Assembly: GCA_035620375.1 (NCBI GenBank)
Contig: DASPGX010000014.1
Coordinates: 1 to 28,676 of the forward strand
DNA: 28,676 nucleotides
Origin: DASPGX01 sp035620375
Lineage (GTDB): Bacteria > Patescibacteriota > Minisyncoccia > 2-02-FULL-40-12 > GWA2-44-9
Direction of reading: 5' to 3'
Below, piece by piece: positions 1 to 8,700 of this stretch (the stretch's first letter is position 1; each line of letters begins with the position of its first letter). Position numbers and translations under genes: made by a program. The notes under the pieces were generated by a model, which saw nothing but the letters and a program-made list of their open reading frames with translations, was not told the DNA's origin and searched no databases.

Positions 1-1913
1 ACCCGCATATCCCCCTCCAGATCCTCCACGTCAAGGATGTTCGTATCTTGCACCGAGCTCTGGAGCACCTGCCCCGTGAAGCTGTCGGTTCCCGCGAGCA
101 CGGAGTCGCCGAGCAGCTCCACAATCTGTCCCTGCTGGTTGACGGACGGCGTGACGGAGAACTGGAATGACGCGCGGTATTTGGGCAGTCCCGCACCGAC
201 CCCGTAAGGCACGACGCCGATATTCCAGGTCACCTGCCCCGTATTCGGGTCAAATGCGGGAGAGGCGCCGTTGGTGGACGTCGCCCCGCCCTGGAATATC
301 ACCCCGGGAACCAGGGTCGTTCTCACGGTGGTCTCCCGGAGCTCATTGCCGGGGTTCGTGACCTCCCACGTCGCCGTGAACGTCGTCCGCTCCCCGGCTT
401 CGGGAGGCACCGGACCGTCGGCATGTTCAAGCGCCTGCTGCAGGGACGGCTGGGAGCTGATGCGCGTCGTCAGGACGTCCTGGGCGAACACCTCGTTTCC
501 GTCAACGCCCGTAGGCACGTTCGGCGTGCTCAACCGCGACGTCGCCTTCACGAAGAACGCCTGGGTTCCCCCGCCCCCCGGGAATCCGGATTTAAGCGGG
601 ACTCTGAAGCCGACGGCACCCGTCTTGCCCGGCGGCAGGGATGCCAAATCCGGAACGCCGGACGAGGTGAACCGGACCGTGTCCTGCGACTGGTCGAAGA
701 ACCCGTCCTCCGCGTCCACGCCGCTGAAATCGTACATTTGTCCCTCCAGTTTCACGCCGAGCTCCAGCCCGATGAGGTTGTGCCGGGAATTGTTGGTGTA
801 CTGAATCTCGTATTCCAGCGTATCGCCGGCATGGGCCGTGTAATCCCGGGAGCGGTTCACCGTCATCCGGACGGAAAGCAGCGGGCTGGACAGCAGGGTG
901 ACCGAGTCCGCGCGGACGAAATCGATGTATTCCCCGCCGACCTGCCGCTTCAGCACGGCGGTGACCGTCTTGGCTTCACGCTCCACGCCCGCCAGCACGC
1001 CCTGGATGGAGTAGCGTTTGCCGGCGCCGGACGCGAGTTCGGGAACCGGCCAGGTGTTTACTGACCCGTCCGGCTGCGGGCTGACGTCGCGCACCGTGAA
1101 TCCTTCGGGATACGTCACCACCAGCCGGAGGTCGGAAAAATCCTCCTCGGTCTCGTTCCTGATATCCACGATGTACGTGACCGGCTGTCCGCTCACGGAC
1201 GTCGGCGGGGCGGTGAGCGTCACAGTCACCGGCAGGTCCGTTATTGCCGTAGAGACGCGGACCTCTTTCTCAAAGGCGGAACGCAGGGATCCCGCTTCAA
1301 AAATCAGGTTCACCGTGGCCGTCTTGATGCTCCCCTTGTCCCCCACAAGGAACAGCGTAATCTCGCGCTCGCCCGACTCGCCGGGCTGCAGGGAGTCCAC
1401 TTCAAATCCCTCGCTGTCGGGCTGAGTCGGCTCTCCGTCCACGAGAACAACGGAGCCTTCCGGATAGAAAATCCGGAAACTCATGTCGTGCAATTCCAGC
1501 TTGGTGTTGTTCTGCCACTTGAGCGTATAGGTTACCTCCTCACCGGAAACCGCGCGGTCAGTGCCCTCAAGCGTCAGGACCACGTCCTGGTCGCGGAACG
1601 ACGGCGACGACCAGAAGAGCGAAGCGACGCTCACGATGAAAAGACCGACCGCGACGACGATGAGCCAGCGGAGCAGTCTACCGGAAGATGATGGTCGGCG
1701 CGGCATACCGGGGGGCGGGACGGATGTTGCAGGAGGAATATACGGCGCGCGCTCCGGAGTCACCGGGGCCGGAGGAACCGCGGGAGGCGGCTTCACCGGA
1801 GGGGAAACCGGGGAGGATTCCGGCGCGGATTTCGGGCTTCCGGAATCCAGGGGCTCGCTGGTGAAACCCTCGGGGACGGCGCCCACGGACGGGGAAACGG
1901 GATTTTCGGCCAT
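1..1913 (-). CDS. Membrane-anchored surface protein with DUF11-like repeats (C-terminus cut by window edge)
   Basis: Read from the ATG at 1913 down to the window edge: 637 codons with no stop, so the C-terminus is missing. Residues 1-78 are cytoplasmic-looking and very rich in Pro, Ser and Glu. A transmembrane helix lies at about 80-101, preceded by Arg-rich sequence (RRP...GRLLRW), so the rest should be outside the cell. The exterior part is a series of beta-rich segments of DUF11/Ig-like character, with typical 'Y-x-I-x-x-x-N' and 'L-x-P-G-x-x-G' turns around residues 110, 230, 350 and 480. It starts 8 bp after the recO stop, so the two are probably cotranscribed. The role is not known; adhesion or envelope structure is the likely class. 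Repeat assignment is by eye. Confidence 0.75.
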   Translation of the reverse strand, partial: MAENPVSPSVGAVPEGFTSEPLDSGSPKSAPESSPVSPPVKPPPAVPPAPVTPERAPYIPPATSVPPPGMPRRPSSSGRLLRWLIVVAVGLFIVSVASLFWSSPSFRDQDVVLTLEGTDRAVSGEEVTYTLKWQNNTKLELHDMSFRIFYPEGSVVLVDGEPTQPDSEGFEVDSLQPGESGEREITLFLVGDKGSIKTATVNLIFEAGSLRSAFEKEVRVSTAITDLPVTVTLTAPPTSVSGQPVTYIVDIRNETEEDFSDLRLVVTYPEGFTVRDVSPQPDGSVNTWPVPELASGAGKRYSIQGVLAGVEREAKTVTAVLKRQVGGEYIDFVRADSVTLLSSPLLSVRMTVNRSRDYTAHAGDTLEYEIQYTNNSRHNLIGLELGVKLEGQMYDFSGVDAEDGFFDQSQDTVRFTSSGVPDLASLPPGKTGAVGFRVPLKSGFPGGGGTQAFFVKATSRLSTPNVPTGVDGNEVFAQDVLTTRISSQPSLQQALEHADGPVPPEAGERTTFTATWEVTNPGNELRETTVRTTLVPGVIFQGGATSTNGASPAFDPNTGQVTWNIGVVPYGVGAGLPKYRASFQFSVTPSVNQQGQIVELLGDSVLAGTDSFTGQVLQSSVQDTNILDVEDLEGDMR

Positions 1914-1921
1914 ATTCTTTA

Positions 1922-2683
1922 CTATACGACACCCGGAGCGGTCGTTCCAGCGTGCGGCACCGGCGTCCCGGGACGGGCGGCGACCCTGAACAACACATTC
2001 AGCGAGCGCAGCGGCCGCCCCGCGACGTATTCGGTGAGTTCCTCCGCGGGTGTATGGCGCGGCACCGACGCGAACGGCGACTCTGCCACGCGGCCGGACA
2101 GCCACCGGATATCCTCGGCGGCAAGGTGCGTGCCCCGCCACCCCGCACGGGCGCACGACGGACACACGATTCCTCCGAGCTGGATGCAGAACACGCCCGC
2201 GCCCTCCGGGGCCGCGCCGCAGACGGCGCACTCCCCCGTCCGGGGCGCATATCCCAGAATGGCCAACAGGCCGAGCTGGACCGAGCGGAGGACCGGCAGG
2301 ACATCCGCAGTTCCGCATGCGCTGATGCGGCGCAGCGAGCCCGACAGGAAATTCCATAACGCGTCATCACGTTCCTGGCCGACCACGATAACCTCCACCG
2401 TTTCCATAAGCACCCACACGGCCGCCGTGCGCAGAAGGTCCGAACGGACGGGAACGAAAGAGTCGCGCGCCAATGCGCCGGTGATAATGGGGCGCCCGCG
2501 CCCCGGGACCGCCTCAAAACGGACAAGGTTGCCGCGGTCCAGATGCATCCCCTGGACGGAACCTGCGCGCAGCGCGCCCCGCGCGACCGCGTTCAGACGG
2601 CCGGCACGCTCCGTATAGCAGTCCACGAGAAGGTCGTGCTCGCGGTGTACGCGCGTCCGGATGATGATGGCTTCGGTGAACAC
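1922..2683 (-). CDS. recO: DNA repair protein RecO
   Basis: RecO (253 residues) loads RecA with RecR in the RecF pathway and anneals single strands. The N-terminal OB-fold is recognisable (AIIIRTRVHREHDLLVDCYT, then 'GRLNAVARGALR'). The central helical region carries a zinc site with CxxC pairs CAVC near residue 150 and CPSC near residue 174. Length is normal for the family. The start is GTG at 2683; two nearby ATGs at 2694 and 2691 are out of frame. No Shine-Dalgarno is visible; an extended -10 (TGG-TATGAT) ends 6 nt before the GTG, suggesting a leaderless message. The downstream partner is the surface protein at 1-1913. Confidence 0.93.
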   Translation of the reverse strand: MFTEAIIIRTRVHREHDLLVDCYTERAGRLNAVARGALRAGSVQGMHLDRGNLVRFEAVPGRGRPIITGALARDSFVPVRSDLLRTAAVWVLMETVEVIVVGQERDDALWNFLSGSLRRISACGTADVLPVLRSVQLGLLAILGYAPRTGECAVCGAAPEGAGVFCIQLGGIVCPSCARAGWRGTHLAAEDIRWLSGRVAESPFASVPRHTPAEELTEYVAGRPLRSLNVLFRVAARPGTPVPHAGTTAPGVV

Positions 2684-2689
2684 GCCGAC

Positions 2690-2698
2690 ATCATACCA
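2690..2698 (-). promoter_or_regulatory. Extended -10 promoter of recO, likely leaderless
   Basis: On the minus strand the sequence reads TGG-TATGAT (TGn extended -10, 5 of 6 bases matching TATAAT), followed by 6 nt and the GTG start. Transcription should begin at or next to the start codon. No -35 hexamer is apparent; that position lies in the preceding terminator. Confidence 0.55.
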
Positions 2699-2724
2699 AA
2701 AAGGCCTTCCCCGGAGGGAAGACC
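2698..2724 (-). terminator. Rho-independent terminator after the 2731-3384 gene
   Basis: Minus strand: a 9-bp stem GGTCTTCCC/GGGAAGGCC (one G-T pair) with a TCCG tetraloop and a run of five T. It lies just after the upstream gene's stop and directly before the recO promoter. Confidence 0.8.
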
Positions 2725-2730
2725 TGTTCG

Positions 2731-3384
2731 TTATTCAGAACCGGCACCGGCCGCCTGCCCGCGCCACGCATGGACATGCTCGTTCAACGCCCTCATGGCC
2801 TCGTTGAACTGTTCTTTGAACGTCTCCCGGCGCTCTTCGCCGATGAGCATCTGGAGGAATATCTCGTAGGTGACCGCCACCTTCTTGAAGATGCTCGCGT
2901 TGCACGACAGCGAGATGGTCGCGCCGGGATACTGATGCACCGCGCGCCTGCTCGCCGACGCGAACATGCTGAAGCGCGCAAGCGTCAGGTCCAGGAATTC
3001 CTGTACGGTATCCAGCTCGTGATGCAGCTGCGCGGTTTTCACCGCGCTCCGGCCCGGAATTCCGGCAACGGCCTGGCGCACCCGTACCAGCAACGCGCGG
3101 GCGTCGCTGAAGTATCCCAGGAACTCCTGCTGTCCCTCCTGTCCCCAGAACTGGAACGGGACCGAGTCCGGAGCCTTCGTAAACCCGATGACGCTCCCCC
3201 AGTGTAGGTGGAGATCCCTCAGAAGCGGCCGGACCGCCTCCTCGCGCTCCCCGAGGTCCAGCCCGTCCAGGATGAGCCCGACGATTCTCCGCCAGGCTTC
3301 GTCGTAATCTTCGGGCGCGGGACGGCGGTCGCCGGTGACTTCGCGCACGATGCGCCGTGCAGTATCTGCGGTTACCGGTGGCAC
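2731..3384 (-). CDS. Hypothetical cytoplasmic helical protein
   Basis: A 217-residue protein that I do not recognise. It has no signal peptide or membrane helix, is mostly helical by composition, and holds a charged C-terminal half (EERRETFKEQFNEAMRAL). The GTG at 3384 is chosen as start because it has a Shine-Dalgarno (GGAAAGGGGG, 5 nt upstream) and lies about 35 nt after a good promoter. The longer frame starting with TTG at 3456 would begin upstream of that promoter. It is a single-gene unit with its own terminator at 2698-2724. Function unknown. Confidence 0.7.
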   Translation of the reverse strand: MPPVTADTARRIVREVTGDRRPAPEDYDEAWRRIVGLILDGLDLGEREEAVRPLLRDLHLHWGSVIGFTKAPDSVPFQFWGQEGQQEFLGYFSDARALLVRVRQAVAGIPGRSAVKTAQLHHELDTVQEFLDLTLARFSMFASASRRAVHQYPGATISLSCNASIFKKVAVTYEIFLQMLIGEERRETFKEQFNEAMRALNEHVHAWRGQAAGAGSE

Positions 3385-3417
3385 CGGTGCCCCCTTTCCG
3401 TGAAAAAACCTGGGAGC

Positions 3418-3445
3418 ATGATACCTATCCGGCCGCGGACGGCAA
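3418..3445 (-). promoter_or_regulatory. Sigma70-type promoter of the 2731-3384 gene
   Basis: Minus strand TTGCCG - 16 nt - TATCAT. The -10 box matches 5 of 6 and the -35 box 4 of 6. It leaves a leader of about 30 nt that contains the ribosome binding site. Confidence 0.6.
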
Positions 3446-3455
3446 GCATCCCCCA

Positions 3456-3494
3456 ATAAAAATATTTAACGGCTCACGAGATGAGCCGTTAAAT
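3456..3494 (-). terminator. Rho-independent terminator after the Gmad2 gene; contains a 13-bp palindrome also found at 17924
   Basis: Perfect 13-bp inverted repeat ATTTAACGGCTCA (3464-3476) / TGAGCCGTTAAAT (3482-3494) with loop CGAGA. On the minus strand it is followed by TATTTTTATT, which makes it a good terminator for the gene ending at 3521. The same two arms recur exactly at 17924-17954. Confidence 0.8.
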
Positions 3495-3520
3495 GTGCAA
3501 GCTCCCGGAACGTTCGGTAC

Positions 3521-3961
3521 CTACTCGAAATGAATCATTATTTCCCGCGAGTCGTCATGCTCGGGAAGGCCGGAAGGATTGTCCTTGTGCAGAATGAGGA
3601 ATCCCCGGTTCGTGCCGTCACCCGGCCCGTCCGGCCTGGTAAACTCCAGCTCGCACTCAAAACCGACGAATTCCGTCGTCATCCATTCACCGGCGGTCAT
3701 GCAATAGTGCTGGGCGATGATGAGTCCGTCCCAGTTAGTCAGCGTAACCGGAAAACTCGCCTCAAAAAACCACGTTCCCCGGGCCTTCCCGCGGATAGTC
3801 AGCGGCGAGGAGACGACCGCACCCGGCAACGGCTCATCCAGGATGAACACGTCGTCGGCCAGCGGCGTTGCTGAAGGCGCCGGCGATGGTGCGCCCTTCA
3901 ACAACCAAACGCCCGCGGCGGCCGCGGCGGCGACGACGATTACCGTGAGTATCCGCTTCAT
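3521..3961 (-). CDS. Membrane-anchored Gmad2 Ig-like domain protein
   Basis: A 146-residue protein. Residues 1-22 form an Ala-rich membrane anchor or signal segment (MKRILTVIVVAAAAAAGVWL), then comes a short Pro/Ser linker. From about residue 40 to the end there is a Gmad2-type beta-sandwich, recognisable from 'SPLTIRGKARGTWFFEASFPVTL' spacing, 'GEWMTTEFVGFECELEF' and the late 'LILHKDNPSG'. Gmad2 domains occur in spore-germination proteins and widely in CPR surface proteins; the exact role here is unknown. The start at 3961 is preferred over the in-frame ATG at 3970 because a -10-like TACGAT ends 7 nt before it. No Shine-Dalgarno is seen. Confidence 0.75.
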   Translation of the reverse strand: MKRILTVIVVAAAAAAGVWLLKGAPSPAPSATPLADDVFILDEPLPGAVVSSPLTIRGKARGTWFFEASFPVTLTNWDGLIIAQHYCMTAGEWMTTEFVGFECELEFTRPDGPGDGTNRGFLILHKDNPSGLPEHDDSREIMIHFE

Positions 3962-3968
3962 GATGCCC

Positions 3969-3974
3969 ATCGTA
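3969..3974 (-). promoter_or_regulatory. -10 box close to the Gmad2 start codon
   Basis: Minus strand TACGAT (4 of 6) followed by 7 nt and ATG. It fits the leaderless pattern seen at other starts in this window; alone it would be weak. Confidence 0.35.
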
Positions 3975-4004
3975 CGACGTACGCGGCGGTAATTCAAGAT
4001 AACC

Positions 4005-4030
4005 GAACGCCCGGCCGGAGCCGGGCGTTC
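4005..4030 (-). terminator. Hairpin terminator after the YceI gene
   Basis: An 11-bp perfect stem GAACGCCCGGC/GCCGGGCGTTC with a 4-nt loop, 14 nt after the YceI stop. The downstream T-tract is poor (GGTTATCTT), so efficiency is uncertain. Confidence 0.6.
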
Positions 4031-4044
4031 ACCCTGCGGCTGGG

Positions 4045-4740
4045 CTACGGAGCCGAGCGGAACACCGCGGTGAATGAAACCGTGAAGATGTCGTCGATAA
4101 GGTTGTCGCCCAGATTCTCGAAGAAGCTGCCGGAACCGAAGCGGATGTCCCATTTTGTCCGGTCAAGCTCCACGTTCTCCGCCGTGACCGAAAGCACGCC
4201 GCCCTCATTGGTGACGCGCACCGGGAATGATACGGGATTCGCGATGCCTTTGACTGTCAGGCTGCCGGACAATGTCCACGCGCCGTCCCCGTCCTGCACG
4301 AGATCCGTAAGCGCGAACTCACCCGTCGGATATTCTTCTACGTTGAAGAAGTCCTCGCTCTGCAGGTGGCGGGACAGCATGCTCCTGAAGTTGTCCGCGC
4401 TCCCCCGCCCGGTATCCGTGGCGGCAATCGTCGTCATATCCACCACGATGGAGCCTGACGCGACGCCGCCGTCCGCGATGGTCACCGCCCCGCCCGACAG
4501 GGCGACGGAGCCGGTGTCGTAGTACCCGTTAATGAGCGGCTTGCGTCCCCGCCACGTCATGGATGACGCGTCGGAATCCAGCAGATAGTCGCCGTCGGCC
4601 GGAACCGTGAACTCTTCCTTGGGTTCCGGTGTCGGCGACTCTTCCATGACCTCGCTTCCCCCGCTTTTTCCGCCCATGAATATCCAATACGCTCCGCCCG
4701 CGACAAGTGCCGCGACAATGATGAATAGATAGGTCTTCAT
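4045..4740 (-). CDS. Membrane-anchored YceI-family protein
   Basis: A 231-residue protein. Residues 1-22 are a membrane anchor (MKTYLFIIVAALVAGGAYWI), 23-45 a Pro/Glu linker, and 46-231 a YceI lipocalin-like domain. Family features are visible: 'YLLDSDASSMTWRGRK' at the domain start, 'GSIVVDMTTIAATD', a pair of 'F' and 'EYPTGEFAL' strands, 'GSLTVKGIANPVSFPV', and 'DRTKWDIRFGSGSFF' near the end. YceI proteins bind isoprenoid or other long-chain lipids; binding here is family knowledge, not shown by the sequence. The start ATG at 4740 is preferred over the one at 4752, since the latter overlaps the likely -10 box. Confidence 0.88.
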   Translation of the reverse strand: MKTYLFIIVAALVAGGAYWIFMGGKSGGSEVMEESPTPEPKEEFTVPADGDYLLDSDASSMTWRGRKPLINGYYDTGSVALSGGAVTIADGGVASGSIVVDMTTIAATDTGRGSADNFRSMLSRHLQSEDFFNVEEYPTGEFALTDLVQDGDGAWTLSGSLTVKGIANPVSFPVRVTNEGGVLSVTAENVELDRTKWDIRFGSGSFFENLGDNLIDDIFTVSFTAVFRSAP

Positions 4741-4747
4741 GCGGCGC

Positions 4748-4753
4748 ATCATA
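4748..4753 (-). promoter_or_regulatory. -10 box close to the YceI start codon
   Basis: Minus strand TATGAT (5 of 6), 7 nt before the ATG at 4740. No Shine-Dalgarno is present, so a leaderless message is likely. Confidence 0.45.
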
Positions 4754-4765
4754 TCCGCTGACGGT

Positions 4766-4797
4766 AAAAAAGCAACGGCCCGCGCAATGCGGGCCGT
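4766..4797 (-). terminator. Rho-independent terminator after the ASCH gene
   Basis: A 9-bp stem ACGGCCCGC/GCGGGCCGT with a 5-nt loop. On the minus strand it is followed by GCTTTTTTACC with six T. Confidence 0.85.
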
Positions 4798-4803
4798 CCG
4801 GTT

Positions 4804-5235
4804 TCACTTCGCGGAGCGCAGGAGCTCCACTTCGTTGCCGTAATACACGGATTTGTTGTCCACCCAGTATCCGCGGACATCGGTCCACCGGATGACCGTC
4901 GCCGGAGAATCCAGGGTCAGCTTCTCATACCGGGCGCCGAACCGGCGGATGTCCTCCAGGAACGCTTCGGCGGTCGTCGCACCGTCGTCGGCGAGTTCCT
5001 TGGGCGTCAGGCCGCGGAAGGTCGTGTGCCGCACCTCGCTGACGGTCGCCATGACCGCCCAGGGCGCCAGGTGGCACGCGATGAGGATTTGGGCGCCGGG
5101 ACGGTAGTCCCGCCACCCTTCGCGGATGCTGATGGTCTTCTCCCCGTGGTGGATGGCGTCTCGCATTCCGGTTTCCGGGGCGATGAGCAGTCCGTAGACG
5201 GGGTCGCGCATCTCATGCGCGGGCTTGTCTGCCAT
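4804..5235 (-). CDS. ASCH/PUA-like domain protein
   Basis: A 143-residue protein resembling ASCH-domain (PUA-like) proteins. The N-terminal part has the typical 'K-T-I-S-I-R-E-G' segment followed by 'YRPGAQILI' and 'VMATVSEVRHTTFRGLT', the strand order of the fold. ASCH proteins are proposed to bind RNA or to act on modified nucleosides; no substrate can be read from the sequence. The start ATG at 5235 has a near-ideal Shine-Dalgarno (GGAGG, 4 nt upstream). The in-frame ATG at 5280 lacks one and is rejected. It is divergent from the small membrane protein at 5334, with 98 bp between them. Confidence 0.7.
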   Translation of the reverse strand: MADKPAHEMRDPVYGLLIAPETGMRDAIHHGEKTISIREGWRDYRPGAQILIACHLAPWAVMATVSEVRHTTFRGLTPKELADDGATTAEAFLEDIRRFGARYEKLTLDSPATVIRWTDVRGYWVDNKSVYYGNEVELLRSAK

Positions 5236-5295
5236 GATTCCTCCTTGCCGTAAAAGGTCCCCGCCAAGAGTACCGTTCATGCACGGCGGCGCAAG

Positions 5296-5323
5296 TTGAC
5301 TTCCGCCCGCCGGACGGTAGACT
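5296..5323 (+). promoter_or_regulatory. Sigma70-type promoter of the 5334 gene
   Basis: Plus strand TTGACT - 16 nt - TAGACT. The ATG lies 10 nt after the -10 box, so the leader should be at most about 4 nt, and no Shine-Dalgarno is present. Confidence 0.65.
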
Positions 5324-5333
5324 CCCGCCCATC

Positions 5334-5711
5334 ATGCCCATGCGCATCCAGGAGCCCGTCGTCCACGACCACACGGAGAACGAACTCGTGCTTATCGGCA
5401 AGGAATCGCTCCGCGGGCATCTCATACGCTCAAGCTCCACCGCGGCAGCGGGCGCGATGGCCAGGGGCCTCTTGATGACCGCGGCGGTCCTCTGGACCGC
5501 CGCCCTGCTGTCCAACTCGTTCCGGGACATCGGTTCCGTGCCCGGAGAAACCGTCCGTGCGGCATTCATGGCGATGGGCGTTATCGCGGCCGTGACGGGT
5601 TTCGTGGAAGCGTTCCGCTGGACGGAGTACCGCAAGGACCACGACGCGGAAAACGTCGTCACCCGGCTTACCAGCGCTGAACCCCGTCCCCTGAAAGACC
5701 ACACGACATAA
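5334..5711 (+). CDS. Small two-helix membrane protein, unknown function
   Basis: A 125-residue protein with two predicted membrane helices at about 42-62 (ARGLLMTAAVLWTAALL) and 75-95 (RAAFMAMGVIAAVTGFVEAF), a polar N-terminus and a charged C-terminus. I do not recognise a family. It is preferred over the overlapping minus-strand frames because it has a good promoter, genome-like codon use (GCG/CTC/GTC-rich third positions) and membrane topology. The ATG at 5340 is an alternative start. It ends 8 bp before the convergent ileS stop, with no clear terminator between. Confidence 0.65.
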   Translation: MPMRIQEPVVHDHTENELVLIGKESLRGHLIRSSSTAAAGAMARGLLMTAAVLWTAALLSNSFRDIGSVPGETVRAAFMAMGVIAAVTGFVEAFRWTEYRKDHDAENVVTRLTSAEPRPLKDHTT

Positions 5712-5719
5712 GGGAACGG

Positions 5720-8700
5720 CTATTTCCTCACGCCGAGCCAGACGGACTTGCCCGGTGCAAGTTCAAATTCCTTCTCCACGGTCAGCGACGTACGCTCGTC
5801 ATCGGGACGGCGGACGAAGGGCTTCAGTGACGTGTCCGTCGCGATGGCGTCCGCCCACTCGCCGATGGCGTCCGCGAGGTCCGCGTCCGCGGCATGCCAC
5901 TGTCCGTACGCATGCTCCCCCATCTTCAGGCCGGCCTCTTTGCGCATGTCCTGGAGCTGGCGCATGACCTCGCGCGCCCAGCCTTCGCGCATCAGCACGG
6001 GCGAGATATTCCGGTCCAGACTCACCGAACCCGCAGGTTCGTACGCCACGCTCTTCACATTCAGCTCGTCCTTGAGCAGCTGTTCCAGGTCGCCGGGCAG
6101 CGGTGCGGGCAACGGCACGGTGACCGATGCGAGCGGCTGACGGACCCTGATGCCCGCGTCCTTGCGTTGCGCGAGACCCGCGGTCACGAACTCGCGCAAA
6201 CGCGCCATCTGCTCCTCCACGGCGGTGTCGAAATGAACAGGGTCGGCGGCGGGCCAGTCATGCAGATGGACTGATTCCGTTCCGGGAGCCGCGCCGCGGT
6301 GCAGCCGCTGATGCATGTCCTCGGCGAGATACGGCACAAAAGGCGCCAGAAGCTTGTCCAGCTCAAGAAGCACGTGCCGCAGGAACCCAAGCGCTTCGGG
6401 CCGCTTCCGGCTCCGGCGGAGCCACCACTGCGACAGGTCGCTCACGACGAAGTGCTCCAGTTCCCGCGCCGCCGCGGTCGGGTCGTACGCCTCCATCTTC
6501 GCCGTCGTATCCGCAATGACGCGGTGCAGCCGCGACATCAGCCACCGGTCGAGCATGTGCGTCGGGCGTTCGCCATGGCGCCAGTCCCCGCCCGCGCCGT
6601 GCGCGGCATAGAGCTCCCAGAAGCGCAGGCAATTCTCCAGTATCATGATGAATCCGGTGAGCCGCTCACGTACGTCCTTCATGTCGAACAGCTTCGGGTC
6701 GCCCGGCGCGTTGACCGTATAGAAATACCAGCGTGCCGCGTCCACGCCGACGTCATCCATCACCTTGGCCGGGTCCACGACGTTCCCCTTGGACTTGGAC
6801 ATCTTCCGCCCCTTGTCGTCCAGTACATGCCCGAACGAGAGGACGTTCCGGTACGGCGCTCCTTTCCCCAGGGCGACCGAAACCGCAAGGAGCGTATAGA
6901 ACCATCCGCGGGTCTGGTCGATGCCCTCGGCGATGAAGTCCGCCGGAAACTGTCCCTGTGCCACGGTCCGGTTCTCAAACGGCCAATGCCATTGCGCCAG
7001 CGGCATGGCGCCCGAATCGAACCATACGTCCACAAGGTCGGGAACGCGGCGGAGGATTTTCTTCGTTGCGGGGTGGCGCAGAACAACCTCGTCCACAAAC
7101 GGCCGGTGCGGGTCAACCGTGCCCGTGGCGTCCCGGGGAAGGTTTTTTACGGTCATCGGTTCGACCTGCGCGTAGGTCACGTACGGCTTGGGGTCCCGGG
7201 CCTCTTTTGCCGCTATGGCAGTCCGCCGGTCCCATCCCGCGGAAGCCATCGCCATCATCCATATGGGATATTCGTGGCTGACCACCAGGATATGTTTGCC
7301 GGCGTACTTGACCTGCAGATCCCTGAGAACGGTCCACACGCGCGCCCGGAGATCCTCCAGCGATTCTCCGTTCGGTGGGCGCTGTTCGAACCGGAGGCGG
7401 TACGTCGGATACGCGTCGTGATACCGGGAATCATGGCAGCCGGCGAGCGTTGGCCCGAGTTCGATTTCCGCAAGCCGCTTGTCCGTCACGACGCGCCGGA
7501 TGCCGAGCTCTTCCGCAGCAATCTCGGCCGTCTCCCGCGTACGCTGAATCGGCGACGAAATCACCGCCGCAAACTTCTGGCGCCGGGAACGGAGCTTGCG
7601 CGCGAGATTCCGCGCCGCACGGCGGGCCTGCGCCCGTCCCGTTGCGGTCAGTCCGAAGTTCCCCTGACCCGAGTCGACGATGTTTTTGACGTTGTTCTCC
7701 GCCTCCCCGTGCCTCATGACCCAGAGCGTCGCCGGCTTGTCCGCGCGGTACTTCTCCAGCTCCTCATAGGAGCCGATGATGAGCGGTTCGCCGGAAGGTT
7801 TGCCGCGGCGGTCCGTCACCGACCACGCGGGCAGAGGTGTTCCCCAGTACCGTTCCCGCGAAAACGCCCAGTCCTTGCCTTCGTTCAGCCACTGCCCGAA
7901 ACGCCCGTCGCGCAGGTGGCCGGGAATCCAGTTCACGCCCGCATTCGCCGAAAGCAGTTTGGCACGCAGGGACGACATGCTGACGAACCAGGAATCCTTC
8001 GCGTAATACAGAAGCGGCGTACCGCACCGCCAACAGAACGGGTATTCATGCTCGTACGGCTGCTCGCGGACCAGACGGCCCTTGGCGGCAAGCAGGTCCA
8101 CTATCCGTTGTTCGGTCTTGGCGTCTTTCACGTACCTGCCGTTGAGGTCCTTATGGACGCCGGTGAACGTCCCCTGCTCGGATACCGTGTGGTGCTTGGG
8201 CAGACCGGCCTTCGTCCCGAGCTTATAGTCGTCGTCGCCGTACATGACCGCCGTGTGCACGATGCCGGTGCCGTCGGTCGTGGACACAAAATCAGCCTCC
8301 AGAATTCGGTACGAACGCGGGCCGCGCAGCTTCGGGACGCTGAACAGCGGCTCGTATGCCAGTCCCGCAAGCGCCGAACCCTTGAATTCGGCCTCAATGG
8401 CCAGGGGCGCGCCGAGGACCTGGACCGCAAGTTCCTTGGCAACGATGAAATAGTCCTCGCCGCGCTTGGCGAGTACGTATTCGATACGCGGACCCACGGC
8501 GAGCGCCACGTTTCCCGGCAGGGTCCACGCCGTAGTGGTCCAGGCGACGACGGCGGTGCCCCTCGGAAGCGGGACCGTCCCCCCGTCGGCCCCCTTCACT
8601 TTGACTCCGGACTTAAGTCTGAATGACACATACACGGAACGGTCCGAGACGGTCTGATACCCCAGCGCGACTTCATGACTGGACAGTCCGGTTCCGCACC

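Noticed and set aside
3385..3456. Upstream extension of the 2731-3384 gene from TTG
   Set aside because: It would begin before the predicted promoter, and the GTG at 3384 has a good Shine-Dalgarno.
5213..5704. Minus-strand frame opposite the small membrane protein
   Set aside because: It overlaps the ASCH start region and lacks a promoter; the plus frame has membrane topology and a TTGACT/TAGACT promoter.
6299..8626. A 775-codon plus-strand open frame antisense to ileS
   Set aside because: High GC makes the antisense frame open; the product is Arg/His-rich without any motif, while the minus strand encodes clear IleRS and phosphatase motifs.
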